Origin: Janibacter anophelis NBRC 107843
Lineage (GTDB): Bacteria; Actinomycetota; Actinomycetes; Actinomycetales; Dermatophilaceae
Length of the DNA stretch: 50,014 bases
NCBI RefSeq assembly: GCF_001570945.1
Contig: NZ_BCSQ01000023.1
Location: forward strand, 1-50,014
Reading direction: 5' to 3'
Shown here: one piece after another, positions 1 to 8,283 of the stretch
How the letters are laid out: each line of letters begins with the position of its first letter
Numbering within the stretch: the first letter of the stretch is position 1
Notes under the pieces: generated by a model
The model's input: the letters and a program-made list of their open reading frames with translations, nothing else
Databases searched by the model: none
What the model was told of the DNA's origin: nothing
Translations under genes and position numbers: made by a program

Positions 1-2026
1 CTTCAACATGGACACGCCGTGGCGGGCGCTGCCGAGCCGTGCCCGGCAGGCACTCCTCGAGGGCCGCAACCACAAGGTCCACGTCAAGTACCGCAACCGT
101 TTCGGCCGCGAGCGCTCGTACAGCACGGGCTTCGAGGGGGTCATCCCCTTCATCAAGCGTCGCCACACCGAGACCGAGTCGGACTGGAGCCGCGAGAAGT
201 ACGAGGGGTACATGCGGGAGATCCCGTGCCCGACGTGCGCGGGGACGCGACTGAAGCCCGAGTCCCTCGCGGTGCTCGTCGGGGGCCACAGCATCGCCGA
301 CGTCTCCGCGCTCTCCATCAGGGAGGCGGCCGGGTTCCTCGACACGGTCGACTTCAGCGAGCGGGAGCGGCAGATCGCCGAGCAGGTCATCAAGGAGATC
401 AACGCGCGGCTGGGCTTCCTGCTCGACGTCGGTCTGGAGTATCTGTCCCTCTCCCGGGCGGCGGGGACGCTCTCCGGTGGTGAGGCGCAGCGCATCCGGC
501 TCGCGACGCAGATCGGCTCCGGTCTGGTGGGCGTGCTCTACGTCCTCGACGAGCCGAGCATCGGCCTGCACCAGCGTGACAACCACCGGCTGATCGAGAC
601 CCTGACCCGGCTGCGCGACCTGGGCAACACCCTCATCGTCGTCGAGCACGACGAGGACACGATCGCGGCCTCCGACTGGGTCGTCGACATCGGTCCCGGG
701 GCGGGGGAGCACGGCGGCCACGTCGTGCACTCCGGTCCGCTCGCCGAACTGCTCGAGAGCGAGCGGTCGGTCACCGGGCGCTACCTGTCCGGGGAGCTGG
801 AGATCCCGGTGCCGCAGGTGCGCCGCCCGCAGGAGCCGGGGCGCGAGCTGACCGTCAAGGGGGCTCGCGAGCACAACCTCTCCGGTGTCGATGTCACCTT
901 CCCGTTGGGCAACTTCGTCGCGGTGACCGGGGTGTCGGGTTCGGGCAAGTCCACGCTCGTCAACGACATCCTCTACAACGTCCTCGCCAACAAGCTCAAC
1001 GGCGCCCGGCGGGTCCCCGGTCGGCACAAGACGGTCACCGGCCTCGAGCACCTCGACAAGGTCGTGCACGTCGACCAGAGCCCGATCGGGCGCACGCCAC
1101 GGTCCAACCCCGCGACGTACACCGGTGTCTTCGACCACGTGCGCAAGCTCTTCGCCCAGACGAGCGAGGCCAAGGTGCGCGGCTACCAGCCGGGCCGGTT
1201 CTCCTTCAACGTCAAGGGCGGGCGGTGCGATGCCTGCTCGGGTGACGGCACGCTGAAGATCGAGATGAACTTCCTGCCGGACGTCTACGTCCCGTGCGAG
1301 GTCTGCCACGGAGCCCGGTACAACCGCGAGACGCTCGAGGTCCACTTCAAGGGCAAGAACATCGCCGAGGTCCTCGACATGCCGATCGAGGAGGCGGAGG
1401 ACTTCTTCGCCGCGGTGCCGGCCATCGCGCGCCACATGAAGACCCTCAACGCCGTGGGTCTGGGCTACGTCCGTCTGGGCCAGCCGGCGACGACGCTCTC
1501 CGGCGGAGAGGCGCAGCGGGTCAAGCTCGCGGCCGAGCTGCAGAAGCGCTCCAACGGCCGCACGATCTACGTCCTCGACGAGCCGACGACCGGTCTGCAC
1601 TTCGAGGACATCCGCAAGCTCCTCCTCGTGCTGCAGGGCCTGGTCGACAAGGGCAACACCGTGCTCGTCATCGAGCACAACCTCGACGTCATCAAGTGCG
1701 CCGACTGGATCGTCGACATGGGGCCCGAAGGGGGGGCCGGCGGCGGCCAGGTCGTGGCCAGCGGCACCCCCGAGCAGGTCGCTGCCGTGCCGCGCTCGTT
1801 CACCGGCCAGTTCCTCGCGCCGGTCCTGCAGGCCTCGGGCGTCCGCCCGACCATCGGAGCCCGAGCCACCCTGGACGCGCCGGCCCAGCCGAAGCAACCT
1901 GCGGCCAAGAAGACCGCGGCGAAGAAGTCTGCGGCCAAGAAGACGGCCGCCCGGAAGGCGCCGGCGAAGAAGGCCGTCTCCAGCCGCGCCACCGCCGCCG
2001 CACGCCGCGCGAAGAAGGCCGGCTGA
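1..2026 (+). CDS. uvrA: UvrA, excinuclease ABC subunit A (3' part; 5' end outside window)
   Basis: DNA-damage recognition ATPase of nucleotide excision repair, which loads UvrB on lesions. The visible ~674 residues begin in the middle of the protein. They contain the second half of a zinc module ([12 protein letters not shown]), the first ABC signature and Walker B ([23 protein letters not shown]), a second Walker A (GVSGSGKST, about residue 310 of the visible part), a further zinc module (CDACSGDG and [10 protein letters not shown]), and the second signature and Walker B ([23 protein letters not shown]). The N-terminal Walker A and UvrB-binding domain lie upstream of the window. The last ~45 residues are an unusual Ala/Lys-rich tail ([14 protein letters not shown]) resembling histone-H1-like tails. 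The gene converges on livF across a hairpin. Identification is secure. Confidence 0.97.
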   Translation, partial: FNMDTPWRALPSRARQALLEGRNHKVHVKYRNRFGRERSYSTGFEGVIPFIKRRHTETESDWSREKYEGYMREIPCPTCAGTRLKPESLAVLVGGHSIADVSALSIREAAGFLDTVDFSERERQIAEQVIKEINARLGFLLDVGLEYLSLSRAAGTLSGGEAQRIRLATQIGSGLVGVLYVLDEPSIGLHQRDNHRLIETLTRLRDLGNTLIVVEHDEDTIAASDWVVDIGPGAGEHGGHVVHSGPLAELLESERSVTGRYLSGELEIPVPQVRRPQEPGRELTVKGAREHNLSGVDVTFPLGNFVAVTGVSGSGKSTLVNDILYNVLANKLNGARRVPGRHKTVTGLEHLDKVVHVDQSPIGRTPRSNPATYTGVFDHVRKLFAQTSEAKVRGYQPGRFSFNVKGGRCDACSGDGTLKIEMNFLPDVYVPCEVCHGARYNRETLEVHFKGKNIAEVLDMPIEEAEDFFAAVPAIARHMKTLNAVGLGYVRLGQPATTLSGGEAQRVKLAAELQKRSNGRTIYVLDEPTTGLHFEDIRKLLLVLQGLVDKGNTVLVIEHNLDVIKCADWIVDMGPEGGAGGGQVVASGTPEQVAAVPRSFTGQFLAPVLQASGVRPTIGARATLDAPAQPKQPAAKKTAAKKSAAKKTAARKAPAKKAVSSRATAAARRAKKAG

Positions 2027-2029
2027 CGC

Positions 2030-2069
2030 CGAGGACCGCGCATCTCCCCGGGGAAATGCGCGGTCCTCG
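2030..2069. terminator. Bidirectional terminator hairpin between uvrA and livF
   Basis: A perfect 14-bp inverted repeat, CGAGGACCGCGCAT (2030-2043) and ATGCGCGGTCCTCG (2056-2069), encloses a 12-nt loop that is itself nearly self-complementary (CCCCGGGG). It sits 3 nt after the uvrA stop and 11 nt before the livF stop, so it can end transcription from both sides. There is no U tract, as is common in high-GC actinobacteria. The loop resembles the palindrome at 17057-17076. Confidence 0.75.
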
Positions 2070-2080
2070 ACCTCGAGAGC

Positions 2081-2794
2081 TCAGTCCTCGCCCAGGTACG
2101 CCTTGCGGACCTCGTCGCTGTGCAGGAGCTCGTGCCCGGTGCCCTCGGTGACGATCTTGCCGACCTCGAGCACGTAGCCCTTGGTCGCCAGACGAAGGGC
2201 GGCGCGCGCGTTCTGCTCGACGAGCAGGATCGTCGTGCCCTGGGACTGCAGGGTCTTCACCGTGGCCATGATCCGCTTCATCATGATCGGCGACAGTCCC
2301 ATCGAGGGCTCGTCGAGCATGAGCAGCCTGGGCCGGGAGAGCATCGCCCTGCCCATGGCGAGCATCTGCTGCTCGCCACCGGAAAAGGTGCCGGCCGGTT
2401 GGTTGCTGCGCTCCCCGAGGATCGGGAAGAGCTCGTAGGCGGCCTGGATGTCCTTGGAGATCTCCTTGTCCCGGCGGCCGAAGGCGCCCAGACGCAGGTT
2501 CTCCTCCACGGTCATCTGCGGGAAGATCCGGCGACCCTCGGGGGAGTGGGCCAACCCCAGACCGACGATCTCGTGCGCGGCCGTGCTGTCGATCCGCTTG
2601 CTTTGGAAGAGGATCTCGCCACCGCTGGGTCGCAGCAGTCCGGAGATCGTGCGCAGGGTCGTCGTCTTGCCCGCACCGTTGGTGCCGATGAGGGTGACGA
2701 CCTCCCCTTCGTCGACCGTGAAGGAGATGCCCTTGACCGCGACGATCTTGCCGTACGAGACCTCCAGGTCCTTGACCTCGAGCATCGCGCTCAT
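2081..2794 (-). CDS. livF: LivF, branched-chain amino-acid ABC transporter ATP-binding protein
   Basis: One of the two cytoplasmic ATPases that power high-affinity uptake of leucine, isoleucine and valine (or related amides/amino acids). The protein has 237 residues, the usual LivF length. It carries Walker A GTNGAGKT (37-44), signature FSGGEQQ (about 137-143), Walker B LLMLDEPSMGL (from 157) and a late conserved histidine-free switch region typical of LivF (LLVEQNA). It is the last gene of livK-livH-livM-livG-livF; its ATG overlaps the livG stop by 4 nt (ATGA), which implies translational coupling. Substrate cannot be read from the ATPase; the HAAT-family operon layout supports branched-chain amino acids. 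Confidence 0.95.
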   Translation of the reverse strand: MSAMLEVKDLEVSYGKIVAVKGISFTVDEGEVVTLIGTNGAGKTTTLRTISGLLRPSGGEILFQSKRIDSTAAHEIVGLGLAHSPEGRRIFPQMTVEENLRLGAFGRRDKEISKDIQAAYELFPILGERSNQPAGTFSGGEQQMLAMGRAMLSRPRLLMLDEPSMGLSPIMMKRIMATVKTLQSQGTTILLVEQNARAALRLATKGYVLEVGKIVTEGTGHELLHSDEVRKAYLGED

Positions 2795-3675
2795 CGGTTG
2801 TCCTCCCCGTCCTCTACAGCGCTGAAGGCCGTGTCGACCTCGAGCGGCGCCACCTCTTCGTCCTCGTCGTCCGCGCCGCCGATGTAGGCCTCGATGACCC
2901 GCGGGTCGGACTGGACCTCGCCCGGGGTGCCCTGGACGAGCACCTCACCCCGCACGAGGCACAGGACGCGGTCACACAGGTTGAAGATGAACCGCATGTC
3001 GTGCTCGATGACGACGACAGCGAGGCCGGAGTCGCGGATCTTGAAGATCAGCTCCATGGCCTGCTCGGTCTCCTTCGGGTTCATGCCTGCCGTTGGCTCG
3101 TCGAGCAGGAGCACCTTGGGGTCGGTCGCGAGCGCCCGGGCGACCTCCAGACGGCGCTGGTCGCCGTAGGGCATGTTGCGCGCGAGCAGGTGGGCGCTGG
3201 CGCCCAGACCGACGTACTTGAGCAGCTCCTGCGCCCGTTCGGTGGTCTCCCGCTCCTCCCGGCGGAACTTCGGGCCCCGGATGATCGAGGTGAAGGCACC
3301 GGAGGAGGTGCGGCAGAAGCGGCCCACCATGACGTTCTCCAGCGCCGTCATGTTGCCGAACAGACGGATGTTCTGGAAGGTGCGTGCCATGCCCGCCTTG
3401 ACGACGGCGCGCGGCTTCGGGGGGATCTGGGTCCCGAAGAGCGACACCTCGCCTTCCGTCGGCTTGTACATGCCGGTCAGGCAGTTGAAGAAGGTCGTCT
3501 TGCCGGCACCGTTGGGGCCGATGAGTCCGACGATCTCGCCTTCACGGACCTCCATGGACACGTCGTTCACGGCGACGAGACCACCGAAGCGCATGGTGAC
3601 GTTGCGGGCGTCGAGGATGACTCCGGATCCCCCCTTCGCCTCGGCATCGGACGGCGTGACGGTTGCGGTGCTCAC
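2791..3675 (-). CDS. livG: LivG, branched-chain amino-acid ABC transporter ATP-binding protein
   Basis: Second ATPase of the transporter, partner of LivF. It has 294 residues, with Walker A GPNGAGKT (53-60), a degenerate LivG-type signature (YGDQRRLEVARAL) and Walker B VLLLDEPTAGMNP. The switch histidine lies in VVIEHDMRF. The first ~20 residues (MSTATVTPSDAEAKGG) are a short low-complexity extension and the C-terminal ~25 residues are acidic (DDEDEE). The ATG overlaps the livM stop by 4 nt. The family call is secure; amino-acid specificity is inferred from the operon. Confidence 0.95.
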   Translation of the reverse strand: MSTATVTPSDAEAKGGSGVILDARNVTMRFGGLVAVNDVSMEVREGEIVGLIGPNGAGKTTFFNCLTGMYKPTEGEVSLFGTQIPPKPRAVVKAGMARTFQNIRLFGNMTALENVMVGRFCRTSSGAFTSIIRGPKFRREERETTERAQELLKYVGLGASAHLLARNMPYGDQRRLEVARALATDPKVLLLDEPTAGMNPKETEQAMELIFKIRDSGLAVVVIEHDMRFIFNLCDRVLCLVRGEVLVQGTPGEVQSDPRVIEAYIGGADDEDEEVAPLEVDTAFSAVEDGEDNR

Positions 3676-5339
3676 TTGGCTGCCTCCAGCTCGTCGATGA
3701 CCACTGTCTCGGCCAGGTCCTCGTCGTCGTCGTGGAACTCCAGCTGGCGTCGCTTGCTGGCGATGAGTCCCTCAGGACGGAACCGCATCATGATGACCAG
3801 GACGAGGCCGAACATCAGCAGGCGGTAGTCATCGAGGAAGCGCAGCTTCTCCGGGAGGAACTTCAGGATCGCGGCGCCTACCAGGACACCACCGACCGTA
3901 CCCATGCCGCCGAGGACGACGGCCGCGAGCAGGAAGGCCGACTCGAGGAAGATGTAGCTGTCCGGCGAGACCGCCTGGTCCATGTGGGCCTTGACCGTGC
4001 CGGCCATACCGGCCAGCGAGGCGCCGCCGGCGAAGGCCAGCAGCTTGAGGCCGAAGACGTTGACGCCCATGGCCTCGGCGGCCCGCTCGTCCTCGCGGAT
4101 GGCCACCCAGCCGCGACCGATGCGCGAGTTGTTCAGGTGGGTGAAGACGACGATGACGAAGACGATGAGCGCGATGAGGACGAAGTAGTAGTTGCCCGCG
4201 CGCGGGATCTCGACGCCGAGGATCGTGTGCGTCTGCCCGAAGTCGAACCCGAAGAAGTTCAGGTCCGGGATGGCATTGATGCCGTTGGACCCGCGCGTGA
4301 TCATCGGCCCCGACTCGCCGTCGAGGTTGAACATCGCCAGTCGGAAGATCTCGCCGAAGGCGAGCGTCACGATGGCCAGGTAGTCACCGGAGACCCGCAG
4401 CGTGGGGGAGCCGATGATCAGGCCGAGGATGCTCGAGACGAGTCCACCGATGAGCATGACGACGAGGAAGGGGGGCTTCCACCCGATCGTCGCGAAGGCC
4501 GAGTAGGACATCGAGGCGCCGACGTAGGCTCCCGCGCCGAGGAAGGCGATGTAGCCGAGGTCGAGCAGGCCGGCGAGGCCGACGACGATGTTCAGGCCGA
4601 GGGCGGTGGCCGCGAAGATCAGCACGTTGCCCGCGATCGTCAGGTTGGCCTCGGAGCCACCCTGGGTGAAGGGGAAGGCCAGCACCACGACGAAGGTCGC
4701 CAGGGTGAAGACCCGTCGGTGGCGCATCGTCACCCCACCGAGCCAGGCGGCCATGTTGGAGCGCGTCAGCGTCAGGGTGATGCCGACGAGCGTGCCGACG
4801 AGCAGGACGAGCACCCACGGCTCGGGCCGCTTGAGCGCGTACTGCGCGACGTAGAGGCCCACGCCGAGCACCAACGCGATGATGATGATCTCCAGCCACG
4901 CGGGCAGGACCACGGTGACCGGGTCGAGGACCTTGGTCTCGGGGCGCATGTAGCCGGCGACGGTGACCAGGACGGACCCGACGAGGGCGATCCAGACCCC
5001 TTCGTTGGCATTGATCAGGCCACCGGTCTGGGTCGCGATCGCGATGAGCGAGGCGATGCAGAAGACGACGGCGGTGATGCCGATCGTCCGCAGTCCGCGG
5101 GCGGCGTCGATGTACTCCTCCCACCGGCGCAGCGGGCCGACGAGGATGAGCGCGAGCACGAGTGCGAGCACGCCCATGACCATGGCGTAGACCTGCAGCG
5201 TGACCGGCCAGAAGCGGATCGAGATGTCACCGAAGATCGGCTCGAAGCACCAGGACAGCAGGCCGGAGACGATGAGCAGGACGGAGCCGGCGGCCGCCAG
5301 CGGCCCTGCGAGACGGGGGTTCTGGGACAGCTTGTTCAC
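3672..5339 (-). CDS. livM: LivM, branched-chain amino-acid ABC transporter permease with long N-terminal membrane extension
   Basis: Inner-membrane permease of the Liv transporter. I start it at GTG 5339 (VNKLSQNPRLAG), which overlaps the livH stop as GTGA; the open frame upstream is only livH read in another frame. That gives 555 residues, against 425 in E. coli LivM. The conserved permease domain begins near residue 210 (NVLIFAATALGLN, GLLDLGYIAFLGAGAYVG). Residues 1-205 hold about six further hydrophobic segments (roughly 15-32, 48-68, 85-105, 115-132, 145-167, 174-192), so this is a two-part membrane protein. The charged C-terminal tail (EFHDDDEDLAE) is cytoplasmic by inference. Similar long LivM proteins exist in actinobacteria, but the role of the added domain is not known to me. 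Confidence 0.9.
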   Translation of the reverse strand: MNKLSQNPRLAGPLAAAGSVLLIVSGLLSWCFEPIFGDISIRFWPVTLQVYAMVMGVLALVLALILVGPLRRWEEYIDAARGLRTIGITAVVFCIASLIAIATQTGGLINANEGVWIALVGSVLVTVAGYMRPETKVLDPVTVVLPAWLEIIIIALVLGVGLYVAQYALKRPEPWVLVLLVGTLVGITLTLTRSNMAAWLGGVTMRHRRVFTLATFVVVLAFPFTQGGSEANLTIAGNVLIFAATALGLNIVVGLAGLLDLGYIAFLGAGAYVGASMSYSAFATIGWKPPFLVVMLIGGLVSSILGLIIGSPTLRVSGDYLAIVTLAFGEIFRLAMFNLDGESGPMITRGSNGINAIPDLNFFGFDFGQTHTILGVEIPRAGNYYFVLIALIVFVIVVFTHLNNSRIGRGWVAIREDERAAEAMGVNVFGLKLLAFAGGASLAGMAGTVKAHMDQAVSPDSYIFLESAFLLAAVVLGGMGTVGGVLVGAAILKFLPEKLRFLDDYRLLMFGLVLVIMMRFRPEGLIASKRRQLEFHDDDEDLAETVVIDELEAAK

Positions 5340-6295
5340 GCGCGGTCCACCACCTTTGCGCCGAGGATGCCCTGGGGTCGGAAGACGAGCACCAGGATGA
5401 GGATCGAGAAGGCCCAGATGTCCTTCCACGGTGAACCGCCGGGGAAGTACTGGATGGCGATCGCTTCGAGGATGCCGAGCACGACGCCGCCGACGACGGC
5501 GCCCTGGATGTTGCCGATGCCTCCGAGGACTGCGGCCGTGAAGGCCTTGAGGCCGTAGATGAAGCCCATCTTGAAGTTGATGTTCGTCGTCTGCAGGCCG
5601 TACGCGACGCCGGCGACGGCGGCGAGCGCGGCGCCGATCACGAAGGCCGTGACGATGATCCGGTCGACGTTGATGCCCATGAGGCGTGCGGTGTCGGGGT
5701 CCTGCGAGACGGCCTGCATCGCCCGACCGCTGCGGGTGCGGTTGATGTAGTACCAGAGTCCGACAGCGCTGATGACCAGGCAGACGATCGTGAAGATCGC
5801 GGGGCGCTGGAGGATCACGCCGCCGAGGTCGAAGGACTCACCGGAGATGCCGTCGACCCGCGGGAAGACGACCTTCTGCTTCGCCGACGGGAAGCCGAAG
5901 GGGTTGACGTCGGAGAGCCCGAGTGTCGGGTCGTTGTAGCCGACCCGGACGAGCTCCTGGAGGAAGACCGAGATGCCGATGGCGGTGATGAGCGGGGCCA
6001 GTCGGGGTGCGGTGCGCAGCGGGCGGTACGCGACGCGCTCCATGACCACCGCGACGACGACCGCCGCGGCGATGGCGCCGATGAGGATGATCGGCAGCGT
6101 CCACAGGGCCGTCTGACCGGGGAAGAGGATCAGCGACGTGGAGAGCGCACCGAAGGCGCCGATCATGTAGATCTCGCCGTGCGCGAAGTTGATGAGTTGG
6201 ATGATGCCGTAGACGACGGTGTAGCCCACGGCGATGAGGGCGTACAGCGACCCGATGGTCACGCCGTTCACGATCTGTTGGAGAAAGAGTTCCAC
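5336..6295 (-). CDS. livH: LivH, branched-chain amino-acid ABC transporter permease
   Basis: Inner-membrane permease that pairs with LivM. The start GTG 6295 (VELFLQQIVNGVTIGSLYALIA) is set by a strong Shine-Dalgarno CAGGAGGACAC directly upstream and by the typical LivH N-terminus; the frame is open to 6409 but without homology. It has 319 residues with multiple hydrophobic segments, including the family hallmark QLINFAHGEIYMIGAF. The 14 nt CAGGAGGACACGTG at its start are identical to those of livK. A 168-nt gap carrying three hairpins separates it from livK, so its expression can be set apart from the binding protein. Confidence 0.95.
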   Translation of the reverse strand: MELFLQQIVNGVTIGSLYALIAVGYTVVYGIIQLINFAHGEIYMIGAFGALSTSLILFPGQTALWTLPIILIGAIAAAVVVAVVMERVAYRPLRTAPRLAPLITAIGISVFLQELVRVGYNDPTLGLSDVNPFGFPSAKQKVVFPRVDGISGESFDLGGVILQRPAIFTIVCLVISAVGLWYYINRTRSGRAMQAVSQDPDTARLMGINVDRIIVTAFVIGAALAAVAGVAYGLQTTNINFKMGFIYGLKAFTAAVLGGIGNIQGAVVGGVVLGILEAIAIQYFPGGSPWKDIWAFSILILVLVFRPQGILGAKVVDRA

Positions 6296-6309
6296 GTGTC
6301 CTCCTGGGT

Positions 6310-6332
6310 GTGTCCGCAGATCGTGCGGACAC
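6310..6332 (-). promoter_or_regulatory. Hairpin just upstream of the livH ribosome binding site
   Basis: A perfect 9-bp inverted repeat, GTGTCCGCA (6310-6318) and TGCGGACAC (6324-6332), with a 5-nt loop. In the livH mRNA leader it ends a few nucleotides before the AGGAGG of livH. It could protect the 5' end of a processed livHMGF transcript or modulate initiation; the role is inferred. Confidence 0.5.
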
Positions 6333-6386
6333 CACGTGCGTTCGAGGAGTCGAAGGGGGAGAGAGCGGGCGGGCGCGCCGCTCACG

Positions 6387-6420
6387 GGTGGGGCGAGGCG
6401 CCGTGGCACCCCGCCCCACC
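6387..6420 (-). promoter_or_regulatory. Middle hairpin of the livK-livH intercistronic region
   Basis: A perfect 9-bp inverted repeat, GGTGGGGCG (6387-6395) and CGCCCCACC (6412-6420), with a 16-nt loop. It is the middle of three consecutive hairpins between livK and livH. Likely part of an mRNA-stabilising or attenuating region (inference). Confidence 0.45.
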
Positions 6421-6430
6421 TGACCGTTCA

Positions 6431-6462
6431 CGGTCGGGACCTACCAGCTGTGGTCCCGACCG
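6431..6462 (-). terminator. Hairpin immediately after the livK stop (attenuator or partial terminator)
   Basis: A perfect 11-bp inverted repeat, CGGTCGGGACC (6431-6441) and GGTCCCGACCG (6452-6462), with a 10-nt loop, one nucleotide after the livK stop codon. Its place between the binding-protein gene and the permease genes fits partial termination or 3'-end protection, giving more LivK than transporter. Confidence 0.6.
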
Positions 6463-6463
6463 G

Positions 6464-7693
6464 TCACTTGAACTCCTCGGTGTTGACGTCCGCCCACTCG
6501 TCACCCTTGACCTCGTAGACGGTGAGGACGCGCGTGGTGTTGTCGCCGTACTCGTCGAAGGAGACCTTGCCGGTGACGCCGTCGAAGGAGACGTCCTTCA
6601 TGGCGTCGATCGTCGCCTGGCGGGCGTCCTCGACGGTGTCGGCGTCCTTGAGCGAGACCTTCATCGCCTCGATGAGGGCCTGGCCGGCGTCGTAGGCGTA
6701 CGCACCGTAGGCCTCGGCCGGGTCGCTGTAGCCGGCGGCCTCGTACTCCTCGAGGAACGTCTTGCCGGCGTCCAGGCTCTCCGTCGGCGCGCCGACGGAG
6801 GTGGCCAGGTCACCCGCGGAGCCCTTGCCGGCGAGCTTGATGAACTCGGGGGAGAAGATGCCGTCGCCACCCATGAGGGGGACATCCAGCCCACCGGCCT
6901 TCATCTGCTGGCTGAGCGGAGCAGCCTGCGGGTACTCGCCGCCGTAGTAGACCGCCTCGGGGCTCTTGGCCTTGAGCGAGGAGACGACCGCGGAGAACTT
7001 GTCCTCGTCCGGGTTGATGGTCTCGGCGGCGACGATCTTGCCGCCGAGCTTCTTGTACTCCTTGGAGAAGGCATCGACGAGGCCCTGCCCGTAGGTCTTC
7101 TTGTCGTGGACCGTGGCGAGCTCCTTGATGCCGGCCTTCTCGTAGAGGTAGCGCGCGGCGAAGGGGCCCTGGATGCTGTCCGTGGTGCAGACCCGGAAGT
7201 AGCTGGCGTAGGTACGCTCCGGGGCCTCCTCGGGCTTGGCACCACGCGTCAGCGTGGGGTTGGTGTTGGCGGGCGAGACCATGGTGATCTTCGCCTTGTC
7301 GAGGATCGGCTGCACCGGTCCCGCGACGGAGCTGTTGAGGGTGCCGACGACGCCGATGACGTCCTTGTCGGAGGCCAGCTTCGAGGCGGCGTTCTTGCCG
7401 ACCTCGGGCTTGCCCTCGTCGTCCTCGGGGACGACCTCGATGGTCCAGTCACCGAGGTCACCGGACTCGTTGGCCTGCTTCGCCGCGAGCTCGACGGAGT
7501 GCTGGATGCCGAGGCCGAGCGCCGACAGGTCACCGGAGAGCGGCGAGATGACGCCGATCTTCACGACCTTCTTGTCGCCGTCGCCCCCGCCACCGGAGCC
7601 TCCGTCGTCGCCGCCGCGGGTTCCGCATGCGGTCAGGGCCATCGATGCGACGAGGAGCGTCGCACCGGTCGAGATGACGGAACGCCTGTTCAC
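6464..7693 (-). CDS. livK: LivK-type branched-chain amino-acid binding lipoprotein
   Basis: Extracellular substrate-binding lipoprotein that delivers amino acids to LivHM. The start is GTG 7693, preceded by CAGGAGGACAC; upstream in-frame sequence is non-coding. It has 409 residues, with a signal peptide (VNRRSVISTGATLLVASM) ending in lipobox LTAC, lipidated Cys at about residue 23. A Gly/Asp-rich linker follows, then a periplasmic-binding-protein type I fold (IGVISPLSGDLSALG, VGTLNSSVAGPVQPIL, GGEYPQAAPLSQQM, AYAYDAGQALIEAM). It is first in the liv operon and divergent from the Rieske lipoprotein gene. Ligand is inferred: leucine/isoleucine/valine family, possibly urea or amides. Confidence 0.93.
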   Translation of the reverse strand: MNRRSVISTGATLLVASMALTACGTRGGDDGGSGGGGDGDKKVVKIGVISPLSGDLSALGLGIQHSVELAAKQANESGDLGDWTIEVVPEDDEGKPEVGKNAASKLASDKDVIGVVGTLNSSVAGPVQPILDKAKITMVSPANTNPTLTRGAKPEEAPERTYASYFRVCTTDSIQGPFAARYLYEKAGIKELATVHDKKTYGQGLVDAFSKEYKKLGGKIVAAETINPDEDKFSAVVSSLKAKSPEAVYYGGEYPQAAPLSQQMKAGGLDVPLMGGDGIFSPEFIKLAGKGSAGDLATSVGAPTESLDAGKTFLEEYEAAGYSDPAEAYGAYAYDAGQALIEAMKVSLKDADTVEDARQATIDAMKDVSFDGVTGKVSFDEYGDNTTRVLTVYEVKGDEWADVNTEEFK

Positions 7694-7899
7694 GTGTCCT
7701 CCTGTGTGGGGAAGTGGCCGTGGGGCCGCGGCCGCGACGTCGGTGTCGCTGACTGGGAGGAATCTAGATCGGTGGAGCCGGAATGCGCTCTCACATGCCG
7801 AGACTGAGACCGCCTCGTTACCAATTGGAGAGAAACGGCAGAGTCTCGCCGAGTGGGACGATGTCCTCGACGGCTCAACCACCGACGGCGGAGGCTCAC

Positions 7900-8274
7900 A
7901 TGACGACGACACGACGGAACGCGATCTGCCTGGTGGCCTGCGCGGGCGGAGCGGCCACGATCGCCGGGTGCTCGTCCGAGGAGGAGCCGGCCGCGGAGTT
8001 CCGGATCCCCACGAGCGAGGTGCCCGAGGGCGGCGGACTCGTCCGGGACGGCGTCGTCATCACCCAGCCGACGAAGGGGGACTTCCACGCCTTCGACGCG
8101 CGCTGCCCCCACCAGGGGTGCACCGTGGACGAGGTGACGGCCGAGGCGATCAGCTGCCCGTGCCACGGCAGCCGGTTCGCTCCCGGTGACGGCTCGGTCG
8201 TGCAGGGGCCGGCGACCACCGGGCTGACCGCTCGCACCGCGACCGTCGACGGGGCTGACGTGGTCGTCTCGTAG
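7900..8274 (+). CDS. Rieske (2Fe-2S) lipoprotein, probable Tat substrate
   Basis: Small exported Rieske protein, probably an electron carrier at the outer face of the membrane. The start ATG 7900 is fixed by GGAGG 5 nt upstream and by the signal peptide; the open frame begins earlier at 7783 without such features. It has 124 residues: a twin-arginine-like start (MTTTRRNAICLVACAGG), lipobox IAGC with Cys24, then a Rieske domain with cluster ligands C69/H71 (CPHQGC) and C86/H89 (CPCHGS) and the disulfide pair C74/C88 seen in high-potential Rieske proteins. Its partner is unknown. The TAG stop at 8272-8274 doubles as the start of the uvrC -10 box. Confidence 0.88.
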   Translation: MTTTRRNAICLVACAGGAATIAGCSSEEEPAAEFRIPTSEVPEGGGLVRDGVVITQPTKGDFHAFDARCPHQGCTVDEVTAEAISCPCHGSRFAPGDGSVVQGPATTGLTARTATVDGADVVVS

Positions 8275-8277
8275 GCT
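8272..8277 (+). promoter_or_regulatory. Predicted -10 box of uvrC (leaderless), overlapping the upstream TAG stop
   Basis: TAGGCT lies 6 nt before the uvrC GTG at 8284, which puts the transcription start at or next to the start codon. Its first three bases are the stop codon of the Rieske gene. I see no clear -35 element. The spacing is what leaderless actinobacterial genes show. Confidence 0.45.
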
Positions 8278-8283
8278 CGAGGG

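Noticed and set aside
3663-5558. 631-codon open frame on the plus strand
   Set aside because: It is antisense to livM and livH, rich in Asp/Glu/Arg/Gly repeats typical of high-GC reverse frames, and has no family motif.
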